Shown piece by piece: positions 25,019 through 32,225 of a DNA stretch of 32,225 nucleotides (within the stretch, counting starts at the first letter, position 1; each line of letters opens with the position of its first letter). The translations under genes were made by a program, and so were the position numbers. Origin of the DNA: Planctomycetota bacterium (GTDB taxonomy: Bacteria > Planctomycetota > Planctomycetia > Pirellulales > JADFKK01). Where the stretch lies: NCBI GenBank assembly GCA_022564995.1, contig JADFKK010000060.1:1-32225 (forward strand). Reading direction: 5' to 3'. The notes beneath the pieces are model-generated. The model was given only the letters and a program-made list of their open reading frames with translations. It was not told the origin of the DNA and did not search any database.

Positions 25019-26125
25019 TCACGCCGCGCTGGCGCCGGTCGCCTGCTCGGAACCGGGAATTGCCTTGCCTTTGAGCTGGTAGACGTAAGCCAGGATTTCG
25101 GCCACGGCAGCGTACATTTTGTCGGGCACGGGGCTTCCTACGTCGACGTCTTTATAGAGCGATTGGGCGAGCGGTTTCTTCTCTACGATCGGCACGTTGT
25201 GTTCCAGCGCCAAGCGGCGAATCCGCGAGGCCAACACACCGGCTCCTTTGGCACAGACGATGGGCGCTAGCATCTTCTCCGGATCGTATTGAATCGCCAC
25301 GGCCAGCTCGGTTGGGTTGGTGACCACGACGTCGGCTTTGGGCACCGCCGATTCGAGTCGCTGCAGGGCCAATTGCCGTTGCACTTGGCGTCGTCGGGCG
25401 ATGATCTGGGGATCGCCCTGCATGTTCTTCATTTCTTCGCGGACTTCTTGGTGAGACATCATCATGTCCTGCTCGTGCTTCCAACGCTGATAGGCGTAGT
25501 CGAGAATGGCTAATAGTAGCAGCGCCAAGCCAATTTTCATGCCGGTCCAGAGCAGGATGTCGATCATGAAGATGCCTATCTGCAGTATGTCGAGCGACAC
25601 CAAGGCGAGCAACTCATCGTATCGATTATACAAACTCCAGAAAGCCACGATTACGATCACCGTGATCTTGAAGATGCCGAACAGCAACTTCATAAGGCCC
25701 GAGAGCGAGAAAATACGCTTTAGGCCGGCCAGCGGATTGAGACGAGAAATGTCGGGGGCCAGCTTGTCGGGCAGAAACAGAAAGCCGATCTGAAAGAGAT
25801 TCACCAGAACGGCCGCCAGCAGCAGCGTGCCCATCACGGGGAGCAAGATGAAAAGCAACCGGACGGCCAGATCGTTTAGCTGCGCGGCGGCGGCGGCGTT
25901 GGTCAGCAAACCGCCGTCCCAGCCTTCGCCGGCAAATTGTCCGCGGGCGAAGTGGCCGAGCTGTCGAGCCATCGATTTGCCCGCAAGCATGATCGCCGCC
26001 AGCCCGGCGATCAGCACGACGGCCGAGCCGAGATCCTGGCTCATGGCAACCTGTCCCTTATCGCGTGCCTCTTGCCGGCGATGCGGGGTTGCTTCTTGCG
26101 ATTTGTCGTCAGTTTGTTCGGCCAT
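25019..26125 (-). CDS. flhB: Flagellar type III export gate protein FlhB
   Basis: A 368-residue inner-membrane protein that controls switching of export substrates from rod/hook proteins to filament proteins. The N-terminal part, starting with the usual SQEATPHRRQEARDKGQVAMS (split: SQEATPHRRQ, EARDKGQVAMS), leads to four membrane helices (about 33-50, 90-117, 145-166, 180-208). The C-terminal cytoplasmic domain carries the self-cleavage site at Asn270-Pro271-Thr272, here followed by Glu273 (NPTE) where most FlhB proteins have His. The Asn-Pro pair needed for cleavage is intact. It is the last gene of the minus-strand flagellar cluster, 221 bp after fliR with a repeat in between. Confidence 0.93.
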   Translation of the reverse strand: MAEQTDDKSQEATPHRRQEARDKGQVAMSQDLGSAVVLIAGLAAIMLAGKSMARQLGHFARGQFAGEGWDGGLLTNAAAAAQLNDLAVRLLFILLPVMGTLLLAAVLVNLFQIGFLFLPDKLAPDISRLNPLAGLKRIFSLSGLMKLLFGIFKITVIVIVAFWSLYNRYDELLALVSLDILQIGIFMIDILLWTGMKIGLALLLLAILDYAYQRWKHEQDMMMSHQEVREEMKNMQGDPQIIARRRQVQRQLALQRLESAVPKADVVVTNPTELAVAIQYDPEKMLAPIVCAKGAGVLASRIRRLALEHNVPIVEKKPLAQSLYKDVDVGSPVPDKMYAAVAEILAYVYQLKGKAIPGSEQATGASAA

Positions 26126-26181
26126 CGATTAGTAATTCAGTGTTTCGACGCGGAGAAGAGGCGTGCCTTTTTTTGCCATTC

Positions 26182-26302
26182 AAATCCGAAATCCTAAATC
26201 CTAAACAAATTCAAAGCACGAATTTCAAAACAACTCTCAGATGCCTGGAGTTTTGGATTTCGTATTTCTGATTTGTTTCGTGCTTCGGATTTCGGATTTC
26301 TG
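26182..26302. repeat. About 52-bp imperfect A/T-rich inverted repeat between fliR and flhB
   Basis: The left arm (about 26182-26232) and right arm (about 26250-26302) share AAATCCGAAATCC, AAACAAAT and AAAAC blocks in the same order when one is reversed. The loop is about 17 bases. A single arm of the same family appears in the hisD-hisC gap near 22155-22200 and a simpler ATCAAAA run near 6130-6160. Confidence 0.7.
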
Positions 26303-26346
26303 GTCTCGTGGTCCTCTCCAACTTGTTGACGCTCGGCCGCCATCGA

Positions 26347-27243
26347 TTACGGCACACTCTCCACCACGCCGGCGTGTAACGCTTCCAACACTCGATCGAG
26401 CGACAGTTCCACCTGGGTTTCAAAGATCATCGCGATCGCCCCCAGAGAGAGTGCCAGGGTCGAGAGTGAAATGAGCGTGTTGAGTCCGAAACCGACTGCC
26501 AGGATGTTCAATTGCGGCAGCGTGCGGCCGATCAGCCCCAACACCAAAGTGGAGAGCAACAACGCGGTGGCAACGGGCGCGGCGGTGCGAACGGCAAACT
26601 CCAGACTTTCGCCCGCCAGTGTCGTCAGCACGTCGACCAACGACTTCGATACCACGGCATGTCCCAGCGGAAGCGTGCGAAAAGTTTCCAGCAGCGCGCC
26701 CATCACCACACGGTGTCCGCCGCTGGCCACAAACACGGCCAGCGTCACCATGTTCAGTAATTGGGAGATGAGCGGGATGTTCACATCGAGTGTCGGATTG
26801 AGCACGTTGGCCATCGCCATGCCGCTCATCTGCGCGATCACCTGGCCGGCCAGTTGGACGCCGACGAACAACAGGATGATGCCCAAACCGAGCGACATGC
26901 CGACGAGGATTTCCGTGACGATAAAAACCGCCAGGTTGATGAGATTTCCCGGATCGCCCGTTTCGGTGTTCCAATCGATCGGTTGCTCAACATCTCGCTC
27001 GGGGTCGATCACTACGGCCACCATTTTTTCCGGCCCGTCGACCAGCACGCCAAGCTGCGTGGGCGTAATCAACATCGCCAGCGTCACCGCCAGAAAGGCT
27101 CGCACACGTCGGGGCACGTCGCGGGTGCCGTAAATCGGCGCGATCATCATCAGCCCCCCGATGCGGCTGAGCACCAGCGCAAAGATCAGCAGGATCTGCT
27201 GAAACAGCGGATACGTGGCGGCGATGTCGTTGAGCCACTGCAT
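26347..27243 (-). CDS. fliR: Flagellar type III export gate protein FliR
   Basis: A 298-residue multi-spanning membrane protein of the FliP5-FliQ4-FliR1 export gate at the centre of the flagellar basal body. It shows the family N-terminus (FALVLSRIGGLMMIAPIYGT with RDVPRRVRAFLAVTLAML), six hydrophobic helices and conserved internal blocks such as VGMSLGLGIILLFVGVQLAG with following QVIAQMSGMAMANVLNP, and LPQLNILAVGFGLN near the end. A charged loop of about 40 residues between the second and third helices (ITPTQLGVLVDGPEKM onward) is longer than usual. The ATG at 27243 lacks a Shine-Dalgarno site. It follows fliQ after a 190-bp gap. Confidence 0.92.
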   Translation of the reverse strand: MQWLNDIAATYPLFQQILLIFALVLSRIGGLMMIAPIYGTRDVPRRVRAFLAVTLAMLITPTQLGVLVDGPEKMVAVVIDPERDVEQPIDWNTETGDPGNLINLAVFIVTEILVGMSLGLGIILLFVGVQLAGQVIAQMSGMAMANVLNPTLDVNIPLISQLLNMVTLAVFVASGGHRVVMGALLETFRTLPLGHAVVSKSLVDVLTTLAGESLEFAVRTAAPVATALLLSTLVLGLIGRTLPQLNILAVGFGLNTLISLSTLALSLGAIAMIFETQVELSLDRVLEALHAGVVESVP

Positions 27244-27313
27244 GCGTTACCGGAGGAAATTGGCCTGATAGTACAGTGATGGGTTTTGAAGTCCGATGCC
27301 GTGTAAGGTATTC

Positions 27314-27369
27314 GGGGGCTGGGGAAACCTTGCTTTCGACTTCCCCAGTCCCCAGTCCCCAGTCCCCAG
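27314..27369. repeat. 13-bp hairpin joined to a (CCCCAGT)n tandem repeat between fliQ and fliR
   Basis: GGGGGCTGGGGAA (27314-27326) pairs with TTCCCCAGTCCCC (27341-27353) with one mismatch. The right arm is the start of three full and one partial CCCCAGT units (27343-27369), so the left arm can pair in several registers. Confidence 0.75.
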
Positions 27370-27433
27370 GAAAACGGTCGATCCCAACACGAACTCTAAA
27401 CTTGACATCCGCCGGCAACCTGGCGCCGCAAAA

Positions 27434-27709
27434 CTAATACGGTCCGATCGAATTCGGGATGTTGGTGATGAGCTGATGCGAGTATTCGACCATGCGGTTG
27501 ATGAGCCAGGGCAGAGCGAAGCTGAGGGCCATCACCATGGCGACGATCTTGGGGACGAACGAAACGGTTTGCTCCTGAATCTGCGTCAACGCTTGAAACA
27601 AACCGATCGTCAGCCCGACCACCAGGCCCGACACCAGGATCGGCGAAGCCATCAGCAAGGTCATCATGATTGCCTCGCGGCCAATATCGACAGCGTCTTG
27701 AGCGTCCAT
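27434..27709 (-). CDS. fliQ: Flagellar type III export gate protein FliQ
   Basis: A 91-residue protein with two membrane helices (MMTLLMASPILVSGLVVGLT and FVPKIVAMVMALSFALPWLI) joined by the conserved GLFQALTQIQEQTVSFVPK. Four copies surround FliP and FliR in the export gate. The ATG at 27709 gives the usual length of about 90 residues; an upstream frame to 27784 crosses a repeat and is not used. The gene lies 84 bp after fliP, with a 25-bp palindromic repeat (27744-27768) in the gap. Confidence 0.93.
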   Translation of the reverse strand: MDAQDAVDIGREAIMMTLLMASPILVSGLVVGLTIGLFQALTQIQEQTVSFVPKIVAMVMALSFALPWLINRMVEYSHQLITNIPNSIGPY

Positions 27710-27743
27710 GCGTGAATTACGTCTGTGCGACAGTTTTGTGTTG

Positions 27744-27768
27744 TAAAGCCGCGACCCGTGGTCGCGCC
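27744..27768. repeat. 25-bp palindromic repeat, copy of the one at 6101-6125
   Basis: TAAAGCCGCGACCCGTGGTC plus GCGCC, the reverse complement of 6101-6125 with a single mismatch. It lies between fliP and fliQ. Two near-identical copies over 21 kb apart mark it as a dispersed repeat family. Confidence 0.8.
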
Positions 27769-27793
27769 CGAATTCTCCTCTCAATCGCCCTCG

Positions 27794-28702
27794 TCACGTA
27801 AATGGCTGAAAACTGTTCAGCAGCATTTCGATGACCAGATGCCAGCCATCGACCAACACGAATAACAACAGCTTAAACGGCAGCGAGATCAACACGGGCG
27901 GCAGCATCATCATGCCCATCGAAATCGTCACGCTGGCCACCACGATGTCGAGAATCAAGAACGGCAGGTAAATCTGAAAGCCGATCAAGAAGGCCGTTTT
28001 CAACTCGCTGAGCATGTAAGCCGGCAGCAACACTTGTAGCGGCACGTCGTCGTAGCTCGTCGGTTCGGCCGTGTCCTCCGGAAGATAGTTGTAAAACAGC
28101 CACACGTCGTCGCTGTTACCGGCCCGTTCGATTTGCAGACTCATGAACTCGCGAATCGGCGCGATACCCCGCTCCCACGTCACCTCGAGCGAGACCGGAT
28201 TGCCCGTGGCGGGGTCAACCTGTTTGTTGGTGTACGGCTTGATCGCATCGTCGTAAACGCGGGTCCAGACCGGGGTCATGATGAGTAATGAGAGAAACAT
28301 GGCGATCGAGGTGAGGACTTGCGACGGCGGCAATTGCTGCGTGCCCAATGCCTGCCGCAGCAAACCCAACACCACAACGATCCTCACAAAGCTGGTCGTC
28401 ATCAGCAACACGGCGGGGGCCATGCTGACGACCGTCAGCAGCAGCATCACCTGCAGCGCCGACGAAAGCCCTTCGGGGCTGGTCCACTGCTCGGGCCCGC
28501 CCGAAAGACGATCCAACGGCGTGGCCGCTACGTTGCCCTCGATTTCCGCGGGCTCGCCAATCTCCTGGGCCGACGCCGAGTTGAATAAGAAGAGGCAGCA
28601 TCCGGCAATGGTCAGCCAGGCTAAGTAGCGACGCGGGCGGCTGTCGCGCCAGCCGACCCGAGGCCGTGGCTTTTGGGAGCGTCGTTGGCGCGGATTAGAC
28701 AT
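27794..28702 (-). CDS. fliP: Flagellar type III export gate protein FliP
   Basis: A 302-residue protein; five copies form the core of the export gate. The ATG at 28702 overlaps the end of fliO by eight bases and is chosen over a longer frame reaching 29068 inside fliO. A basic N-terminus precedes a signal-peptide-like helix (YLAWLTIAGCCLFLFNSASA). The family block MAPAVLLMTTSFVRIVVVLG, then LLRQALGTQQLPPSQVL, is at about 94-130, and the C-terminus has GFQIYLPFLILDIVVASVTI and MGMMMLPPVLISLPFKLLLF, with the closing DGW. Residues 50-80 form a longer periplasmic segment than in enterobacteria. Part of a compact fliO-fliP pair. Confidence 0.93.
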   Translation of the reverse strand: MSNPRQRRSQKPRPRVGWRDSRPRRYLAWLTIAGCCLFLFNSASAQEIGEPAEIEGNVAATPLDRLSGGPEQWTSPEGLSSALQVMLLLTVVSMAPAVLLMTTSFVRIVVVLGLLRQALGTQQLPPSQVLTSIAMFLSLLIMTPVWTRVYDDAIKPYTNKQVDPATGNPVSLEVTWERGIAPIREFMSLQIERAGNSDDVWLFYNYLPEDTAEPTSYDDVPLQVLLPAYMLSELKTAFLIGFQIYLPFLILDIVVASVTISMGMMMLPPVLISLPFKLLLFVLVDGWHLVIEMLLNSFQPFT

Positions 28703-29531
28703 CGTGTTCCTCCAGCATGTCTTGAACGCTTCTCGCGGGGGGGTCCGCCTTCGGCGACGAATCGGCCGGTGACTTCGATTTCCGGTCGCTGGAAATCTGC
28801 TGCAACATGTTGCGAAAGATGGCCGTGGCGCTGCCGCTACGGCTTTGTTGACAGAGGCCCACCAGCCGGTCGATTTCCTCTGGGTCGGAGATTTCGGCCA
28901 GTGTTTCCGCGACACCGGGCGCAAGCGACACGAGCAGCAGCTTGTTGCCGAAGCGCAACAGTTGTAACTGTTGCCGGCCGGCAAGCGGCATCCGCCCGAG
29001 TATCTCCAGCACGTCGGTGGGCAAGGCTTGTCCGCCCTTGGGCATCCCGCGGCGCATGAGCCAGGCAACCAAGAAAAACAGGCCCAGCACGACAGCCAAA
29101 CTTATGGCCACGGTGATTAGCGACTGCGAAGAACCGCTTGACGATTTTGAGTCGCTTCCGCTCTTTGAAGCGAAGGGGGCCAGCGCCAGCGGTTCTGCCT
29201 TTCGCGGCGGCGAGAGCCGACCGACCTGTGACTCCGGCTGCGCTGGTTTGTCCGCCGACGAAGCCCGCTGGAATGTGGCCGGCTCGACATCTCGGTCGAA
29301 GCGCGCGGCCTGATCCGGGGAAAAATCGGCGGGACGGCGGGCTGGCTCGGCTGGGCGGCTGGGCAGGCCGGGGCGAAGCGTTGCCTTTCGGTTAGCCAAC
29401 ACGCTGTCGCTCGTCGCACCGCGCGCGCCGGCGCCGGTCGACAGCTCGTCAGCGAGCGACACATTGGCGCACGACAGGCAACATGCCAGCGCGCCGAGCG
29501 CGGCGAAGAGCGGTGGTTGCGGGGAAGGCAT
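28695..29531 (-). CDS. fliO: Flagellar assembly protein FliO
   Basis: A 278-residue FliO, the accessory factor that helps assemble FliP in the membrane. An N-terminal signal-like segment (PLFAALGALACCLSCANVSLA, split: PLFAALGALACC, LSCANVSLA) is followed by about 100 residues of low-complexity Pro/Ala/Ser periplasmic sequence, then one membrane helix at about 137-158 (SLITVAISLAVVLGLFFLVA). The cytoplasmic part contains the FliO pattern ILGRMPLAGRQQLQLLRFGN with following KLLLVSL at about 177-203, and a disordered C-terminus. It is longer than most FliO proteins because of the periplasmic linker. Its stop overlaps the start of fliP. It is separated from fliN by 143 bp in which I see no gene. 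Confidence 0.85.
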   Translation of the reverse strand: MPSPQPPLFAALGALACCLSCANVSLADELSTGAGARGATSDSVLANRKATLRPGLPSRPAEPARRPADFSPDQAARFDRDVEPATFQRASSADKPAQPESQVGRLSPPRKAEPLALAPFASKSGSDSKSSSGSSQSLITVAISLAVVLGLFFLVAWLMRRGMPKGGQALPTDVLEILGRMPLAGRQQLQLLRFGNKLLLVSLAPGVAETLAEISDPEEIDRLVGLCQQSRSGSATAIFRNMLQQISSDRKSKSPADSSPKADPPARSVQDMLEEHDV

Positions 29532-29674
29532 CCTTGCACATCCTCGTTCTGTTTTTTGTCAAGTCAGCGACCGACTGAAGCCGATAGCGATGCGGGGCGT
29601 CTCAGGCCATGCCCCGGCATCATACACACACCTCCTCCTCTCGGAAACGCCAAAGATGCCTATTCTTCGTGCCT

Positions 29675-30400
29675 TTACGCGACGGCGATCTCTCCCACGA
29701 CCAATTCGGCGATGCGTACACAAAAGCTGTCATTGAGCACCAATACCTCGCCACGGGCGATCAAGCGACCGTTTACATAGATGTCCACGGGGTCACCCGC
29801 CAGCTTGTCAAGCGTCACGACCGAGCCCTTGTGCAGCCGCAGCACGTCGTCGAGCTGCATATTGGTCCGGCCCAACTCAATCTTGACGTCGAGCTCGACG
29901 TCGCGGATCAGCTCGAGCGTGGCCATCTCGTCCGAAGGAGTAGCGCCGGAAAACTGCCGCAGTTGATACGGCGTCGTCTCGTCGGCCCGCGGCGGCTCCG
30001 TAGGCTGCTGGACCGAATCGAGCGCCTCTTGGGCCTGATTGAGCAATAACTCGACATCACCCTGGGGCATCGTCTCTTCCTCCTCAAGTCGCTGAGTTGG
30101 GGAGACGTTTTTCGGCACCACGGGCGGTGGCGGACTAGGCGTTACACTCGTCTGACCGAGCAGCTTTTCGATTTCACTCTGATCGAGCGAACCGTCCGTA
30201 GCGGCGCTCTGGGATTCGGCAGGCGGGCTGGGAGCGGAACCTGCCGCTTGTTGCATCAAGGCCTCAATTTCGTCTTGCCCCACGGCGCCCGCGGATTCTT
30301 CAGCAGGCGGCTGCTGTGCGGCGGCTCCGCCGGCTGCCTGGGCCTGTTTGAGCAACTGCTCAATCTCATCTTGGCCAATTTGTTCCGAATCGTCCGCCAT
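29675..30400 (-). CDS. fliN: Flagellar switch protein FliN with four N-terminal FliM-like motifs
   Basis: A 241-residue switch (C-ring) protein. The SpoA/FliN domain covers about 161-238 with RDVELDVKIELGRTNMQLDD and LDKLAGDPVDIYVNGRLIAR, then GEVLVLNDSFCVRI; this is the normal torque-ring fold. The first 130 residues are unusual: a Pro/Ala/Gln-rich chain with four copies of an acidic-hydrophobic motif, IGQDEIEQLLK (8-18), VGQDEIEALMQ (40-50), LDQSEIEKLLG (72-82) and MPQGDVELLLN (111-121). This resembles the SQxEIDALL motif that FliM uses once to bind phosphorylated CheY. FliN proteins are usually 100-140 residues. No fliM lies between this gene and fliL (41-bp gap). A role for the repeats in CheY binding is inference. 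Confidence 0.9.
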   Translation of the reverse strand: MADDSEQIGQDEIEQLLKQAQAAGGAAAQQPPAEESAGAVGQDEIEALMQQAAGSAPSPPAESQSAATDGSLDQSEIEKLLGQTSVTPSPPPPVVPKNVSPTQRLEEEETMPQGDVELLLNQAQEALDSVQQPTEPPRADETTPYQLRQFSGATPSDEMATLELIRDVELDVKIELGRTNMQLDDVLRLHKGSVVTLDKLAGDPVDIYVNGRLIARGEVLVLNDSFCVRIAELVVGEIAVA

Positions 30401-30441
30401 TGGAGTCCATTCCCTTTGCGGAGGTGTGCTAGCACACCATG

Positions 30442-31011
30442 TTACTGTTCAACAAACGAAAAATCGCCAAACACAATCGACTGCAGCAGGGTCTTGCCCA
30501 GGACACGGTTACTTTTCTCTAAAATCTGCCGTTTAATCAAGGCCAATGTAGGATCGGTCAGATCGGTGATCACCGCCTTGCGCATGATCACGATAACCTG
30601 CTCGCGCATACGGTTTTGGTGGGTCTTCTTGATTTCCTCAAAATCGTCCAGGTCATCCTCCAGGACCGTGCCGCTGAGGTGAAAGTCGATCCGTAGCGTG
30701 TAGTTACGTTCCGGCTGAAACGCCGTCAGGCTGAACTGCCCTAGATCGACTTCCCTGTGGTCTTCGCCGCTATCATCGAATTTCAAGATGTCAATCTCTC
30801 CGCCGGGCTGGAGGATCCCGGGGTCACCACCCTGGGCGATGCTCTCCAGTTCCTCAGCGCTGGGCATGAACATGCTGACACCGACACACTCAAGCACGAC
30901 GACCGTCGTCATGAATCCGAACACCATTAGGAGCGGTTTGAGATTCGACGGCGCTTTGTCGGCCGTTTCTTGCTCTTCTGTCTCGACGTCATTGGTCGCT
31001 TGGTCGGCCAT
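30442..31011 (-). CDS. fliL: Flagellar basal body-associated protein FliL
   Basis: A 189-residue stator-supporting protein. An acidic cytoplasmic N-terminus (TNDVETEEQETADKAPS) precedes one membrane helix at about 25-48 (LKPLLMVFGFMTTVVVLECV). The periplasmic domain has the FliL elements: VDLGQFSLTAF, YTLRIDFHLSGTV, then RMREQVIVIMRKAVITDLTD and LKRQILEKSNRVLGKTLLQS with following IVFGDFSFVEQ. FliL forms rings around MotA/MotB stators in other bacteria. The gene lies 36 bp after motB and 41 bp before fliN and is preceded by a weak AGGGGA ribosome binding site. The TM-to-domain linker contains an unusual acidic stretch. Confidence 0.85.
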   Translation of the reverse strand: MADQATNDVETEEQETADKAPSNLKPLLMVFGFMTTVVVLECVGVSMFMPSAEELESIAQGGDPGILQPGGEIDILKFDDSGEDHREVDLGQFSLTAFQPERNYTLRIDFHLSGTVLEDDLDDFEEIKKTHQNRMREQVIVIMRKAVITDLTDPTLALIKRQILEKSNRVLGKTLLQSIVFGDFSFVEQ

Positions 31012-31047
31012 TGGACTAAATCCCCTGATGGTTCGCGGTGCAGCGTT

Positions 31048-31827
31048 TTAGGGCTTCGCCGCCTCGCCGTTGTGGTCGGAAAATCGCTGGCTCTGTTCTT
31101 CCTTGGTGCCGATGAAATCGCTGGTCAGCTCGTTGACCACGACGATTTCAACACGATCGAATTGTCGGGGAGTAAGGTTCTTGTTGCCGGTCGGCGTGGC
31201 GTCACCCGGGTCGATGACTCCCAGCCGGATGCGTTCGCGTCGAATTCCTGATTGCACGAGATACATCATGGTCTGTCGGCAACGTCGATACGCCAAGCGG
31301 GTGTGCGACGTGGCCTGGCCTTCGTCGCCCTGGACACTGTTTTTCGACGCATAGCCTCGAATTTCGATTTTTTGTGGTTTACCGCCGATTGTTTCGACGA
31401 CCCTGCGCAGCTTGTCGCGAAGTTCGTCGTTGAGTTGTGCCTCTCCACGTTCAAAAAACATGGTCGCGTGCGGTGTGCTCTGATCGCCGCGACGAACCGT
31501 TCGGATTCGATGCTGATTGCCAATCGGGGCTCTTAGCCTTGCTCCTCCTCGCATCGTATCGACCCGTTTGGCTCGCCCCAGGGTGGCGCGTTTCTCGAAC
31601 CGTGCATTGCGCGGCTTGGAGGGCCCCGGCGCGGAACTCCAAATCGACGACGCGTGGCCGAAACGCTTACGGAGCGATTCAACCATTGCCTGATACTTTT
31701 CTTCCGCCTTAATTTCACTCATCGACACCAACATGATGAAAAACGTCAGCAGCAGCGACATCATGTCTCCGAAGGTCACGACCCACTCGGGGATTCCAGG
31801 GGTTTCGTCTTCCAATTCGATGGCCAT
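31048..31827 (-). CDS. motB: Flagellar motor stator protein MotB
   Basis: A 259-residue stator protein. The membrane helix PEWVVTFGDMMSLLLTFFIM (13-32) contains Asp21, the proton-binding aspartate. A plug-like amphipathic segment follows (IKAEEKYQAMVESLRKRFG). The C-terminal OmpA-like domain (about 140-235) starts at FFERGEAQLNDELRDKL and includes PQKIEIRGYASK and FDRVEIVVVN, but it lacks the usual HTD and yNxxLSxxRA residues of peptidoglycan binders and has SHTRLAYRRC instead, so its cell-wall contact may differ. It starts four bases after the motA stop, which implies coupled translation, and has an AAGGAAG site within the end of motA. Confidence 0.88.
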   Translation of the reverse strand: MAIELEDETPGIPEWVVTFGDMMSLLLTFFIMLVSMSEIKAEEKYQAMVESLRKRFGHASSIWSSAPGPSKPRNARFEKRATLGRAKRVDTMRGGARLRAPIGNQHRIRTVRRGDQSTPHATMFFERGEAQLNDELRDKLRRVVETIGGKPQKIEIRGYASKNSVQGDEGQATSHTRLAYRRCRQTMMYLVQSGIRRERIRLGVIDPGDATPTGNKNLTPRQFDRVEIVVVNELTSDFIGTKEEQSQRFSDHNGEAAKP

Positions 31828-31831
31828 GGTG

Positions 31832-32225
31832 CTACGCCGCTTCCTTGCTCAGACGTAGTTTTGGTGGAACAAACGTGCTCAGCGTCTGCTCGATCACCCG
31901 AGGATTATCACCCGACTGTATGCCGAGGATTCCCCGCAGGGCAATCTCCATCACCAATAACTCCTGCTTGTTAATAAAGCCTAGCTTTTCAGCAAAGGGC
32001 AGGAAGAAAATATTCGAGATAATGGCGCCATACAGCGTGGTGATCAGTGCCACTGCCATGCCCGACCCGATCGCCGAAGGGTCGCTCATGTCGCCCAACA
32101 TGATAATCAGGCCCATCAGGGTTCCGATCATGCCGAATGCCGGGGCAAAACGGCCCATCTGGTCCAGCAGGTATTTTCCGTCGCGGTGACGCGTGGCGAC
32201 CGACTCGATCTCGGTCCGCATGATG
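31832..32225 (-). CDS. motA: Flagellar motor stator protein MotA, C-terminal part
   Basis: The C-terminal 131 or so residues of MotA; the gene runs off the right edge of the window. It includes the third and fourth membrane helices with the conserved FAPAFGMIGTLMGLIIML, where the proline near the proton channel is kept, and GSGMAVALITTLYGAIISNI. The C-terminal cytoplasmic segment (FAEKLGFINKQELLVMEIAL) is the part that touches the rotor. MotA pentamers surround MotB dimers and use proton flow to drive rotation. It is the first gene of the visible flagellar run and is followed by motB after four bases. Confidence 0.9.
   Translation of the reverse strand, partial: IMRTEIESVATRHRDGKYLLDQMGRFAPAFGMIGTLMGLIIMLGDMSDPSAIGSGMAVALITTLYGAIISNIFFLPFAEKLGFINKQELLVMEIALRGILGIQSGDNPRVIEQTLSTFVPPKLRLSKEAA

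Noticed and set aside
24996..25020. GGTTCGA-like tRNA T-arm signal
   Set aside because: Flanking bases do not form a T-stem and no acceptor or anticodon arm can be drawn.
24831..25022. Small minus-strand frame between flhB and the membrane protein
   Set aside because: 63 codons with no ribosome binding site or recognisable features; the 278-bp gap appears empty.

Overview
The window reads as chromosomal DNA of a flagellated Gram-negative bacterium, most likely a planctomycete of the Pirellulales type. The evidence is indirect. GC is high. One exported protein fuses a redoxin, two c-type haem motifs and a copper monooxygenase-like domain, an architecture I associate with Planctomycetota. TPR proteins are paired with ExbB/ExbD. 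The flagellar order is motA-motB-fliL-fliN-fliO-fliP-fliQ-fliR-flhB. Many gene gaps hold short palindromic repeats. No rRNA, tRNA, CRISPR array or intact transposase was seen.

Layout, left to right. 1-1927 is the C-terminal part of an RND efflux transporter. 1926-2162 holds three copies of a 25-nt repeat. Next come a predicted lipoprotein on the minus strand and a FitA-like antitoxin followed by a truncated PIN toxin (2988-3514). 3716-4900 is an exported secretin-like protein. 4901-5550 has no convincing gene but carries two inverted arms of 119 bp at about 93 % identity, then a terminator. 5551-8378 encodes an ECF sigma factor and a membrane-anchored von Willebrand A protein with four cytoplasmic 28-residue repeats.

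8913-15279 is a plus-strand cluster of two exported TPR proteins, ExbB and two ExbD proteins, a proton-driven envelope motor module without a TonB gene. It converges on a XerD-type recombinase (15287-16228, minus). galE and a YhaM-like OB/HD exoribonuclease follow. Convergent to the latter is the redoxin/haem/copper monooxygenase fusion (minus), separated from it by a strong shared hairpin. 20598-24059 carries hisD, hisC and hisB on the plus strand, in order but spaced by repeat-bearing gaps.

From 25019 to the right edge the minus strand is a flagellar cluster: stator (MotA, MotB), FliL, the switch protein FliN, and the export gate FliO/P/Q/R/FlhB. No fliM lies between fliL and fliN, and FliN has four copies of the short acidic-hydrophobic motif normally found once at the FliM N-terminus. 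This, the sigma/VWA pair and the long inverted repeat are the most interesting points. All functional calls rest on reading motifs by eye; no database search was run.
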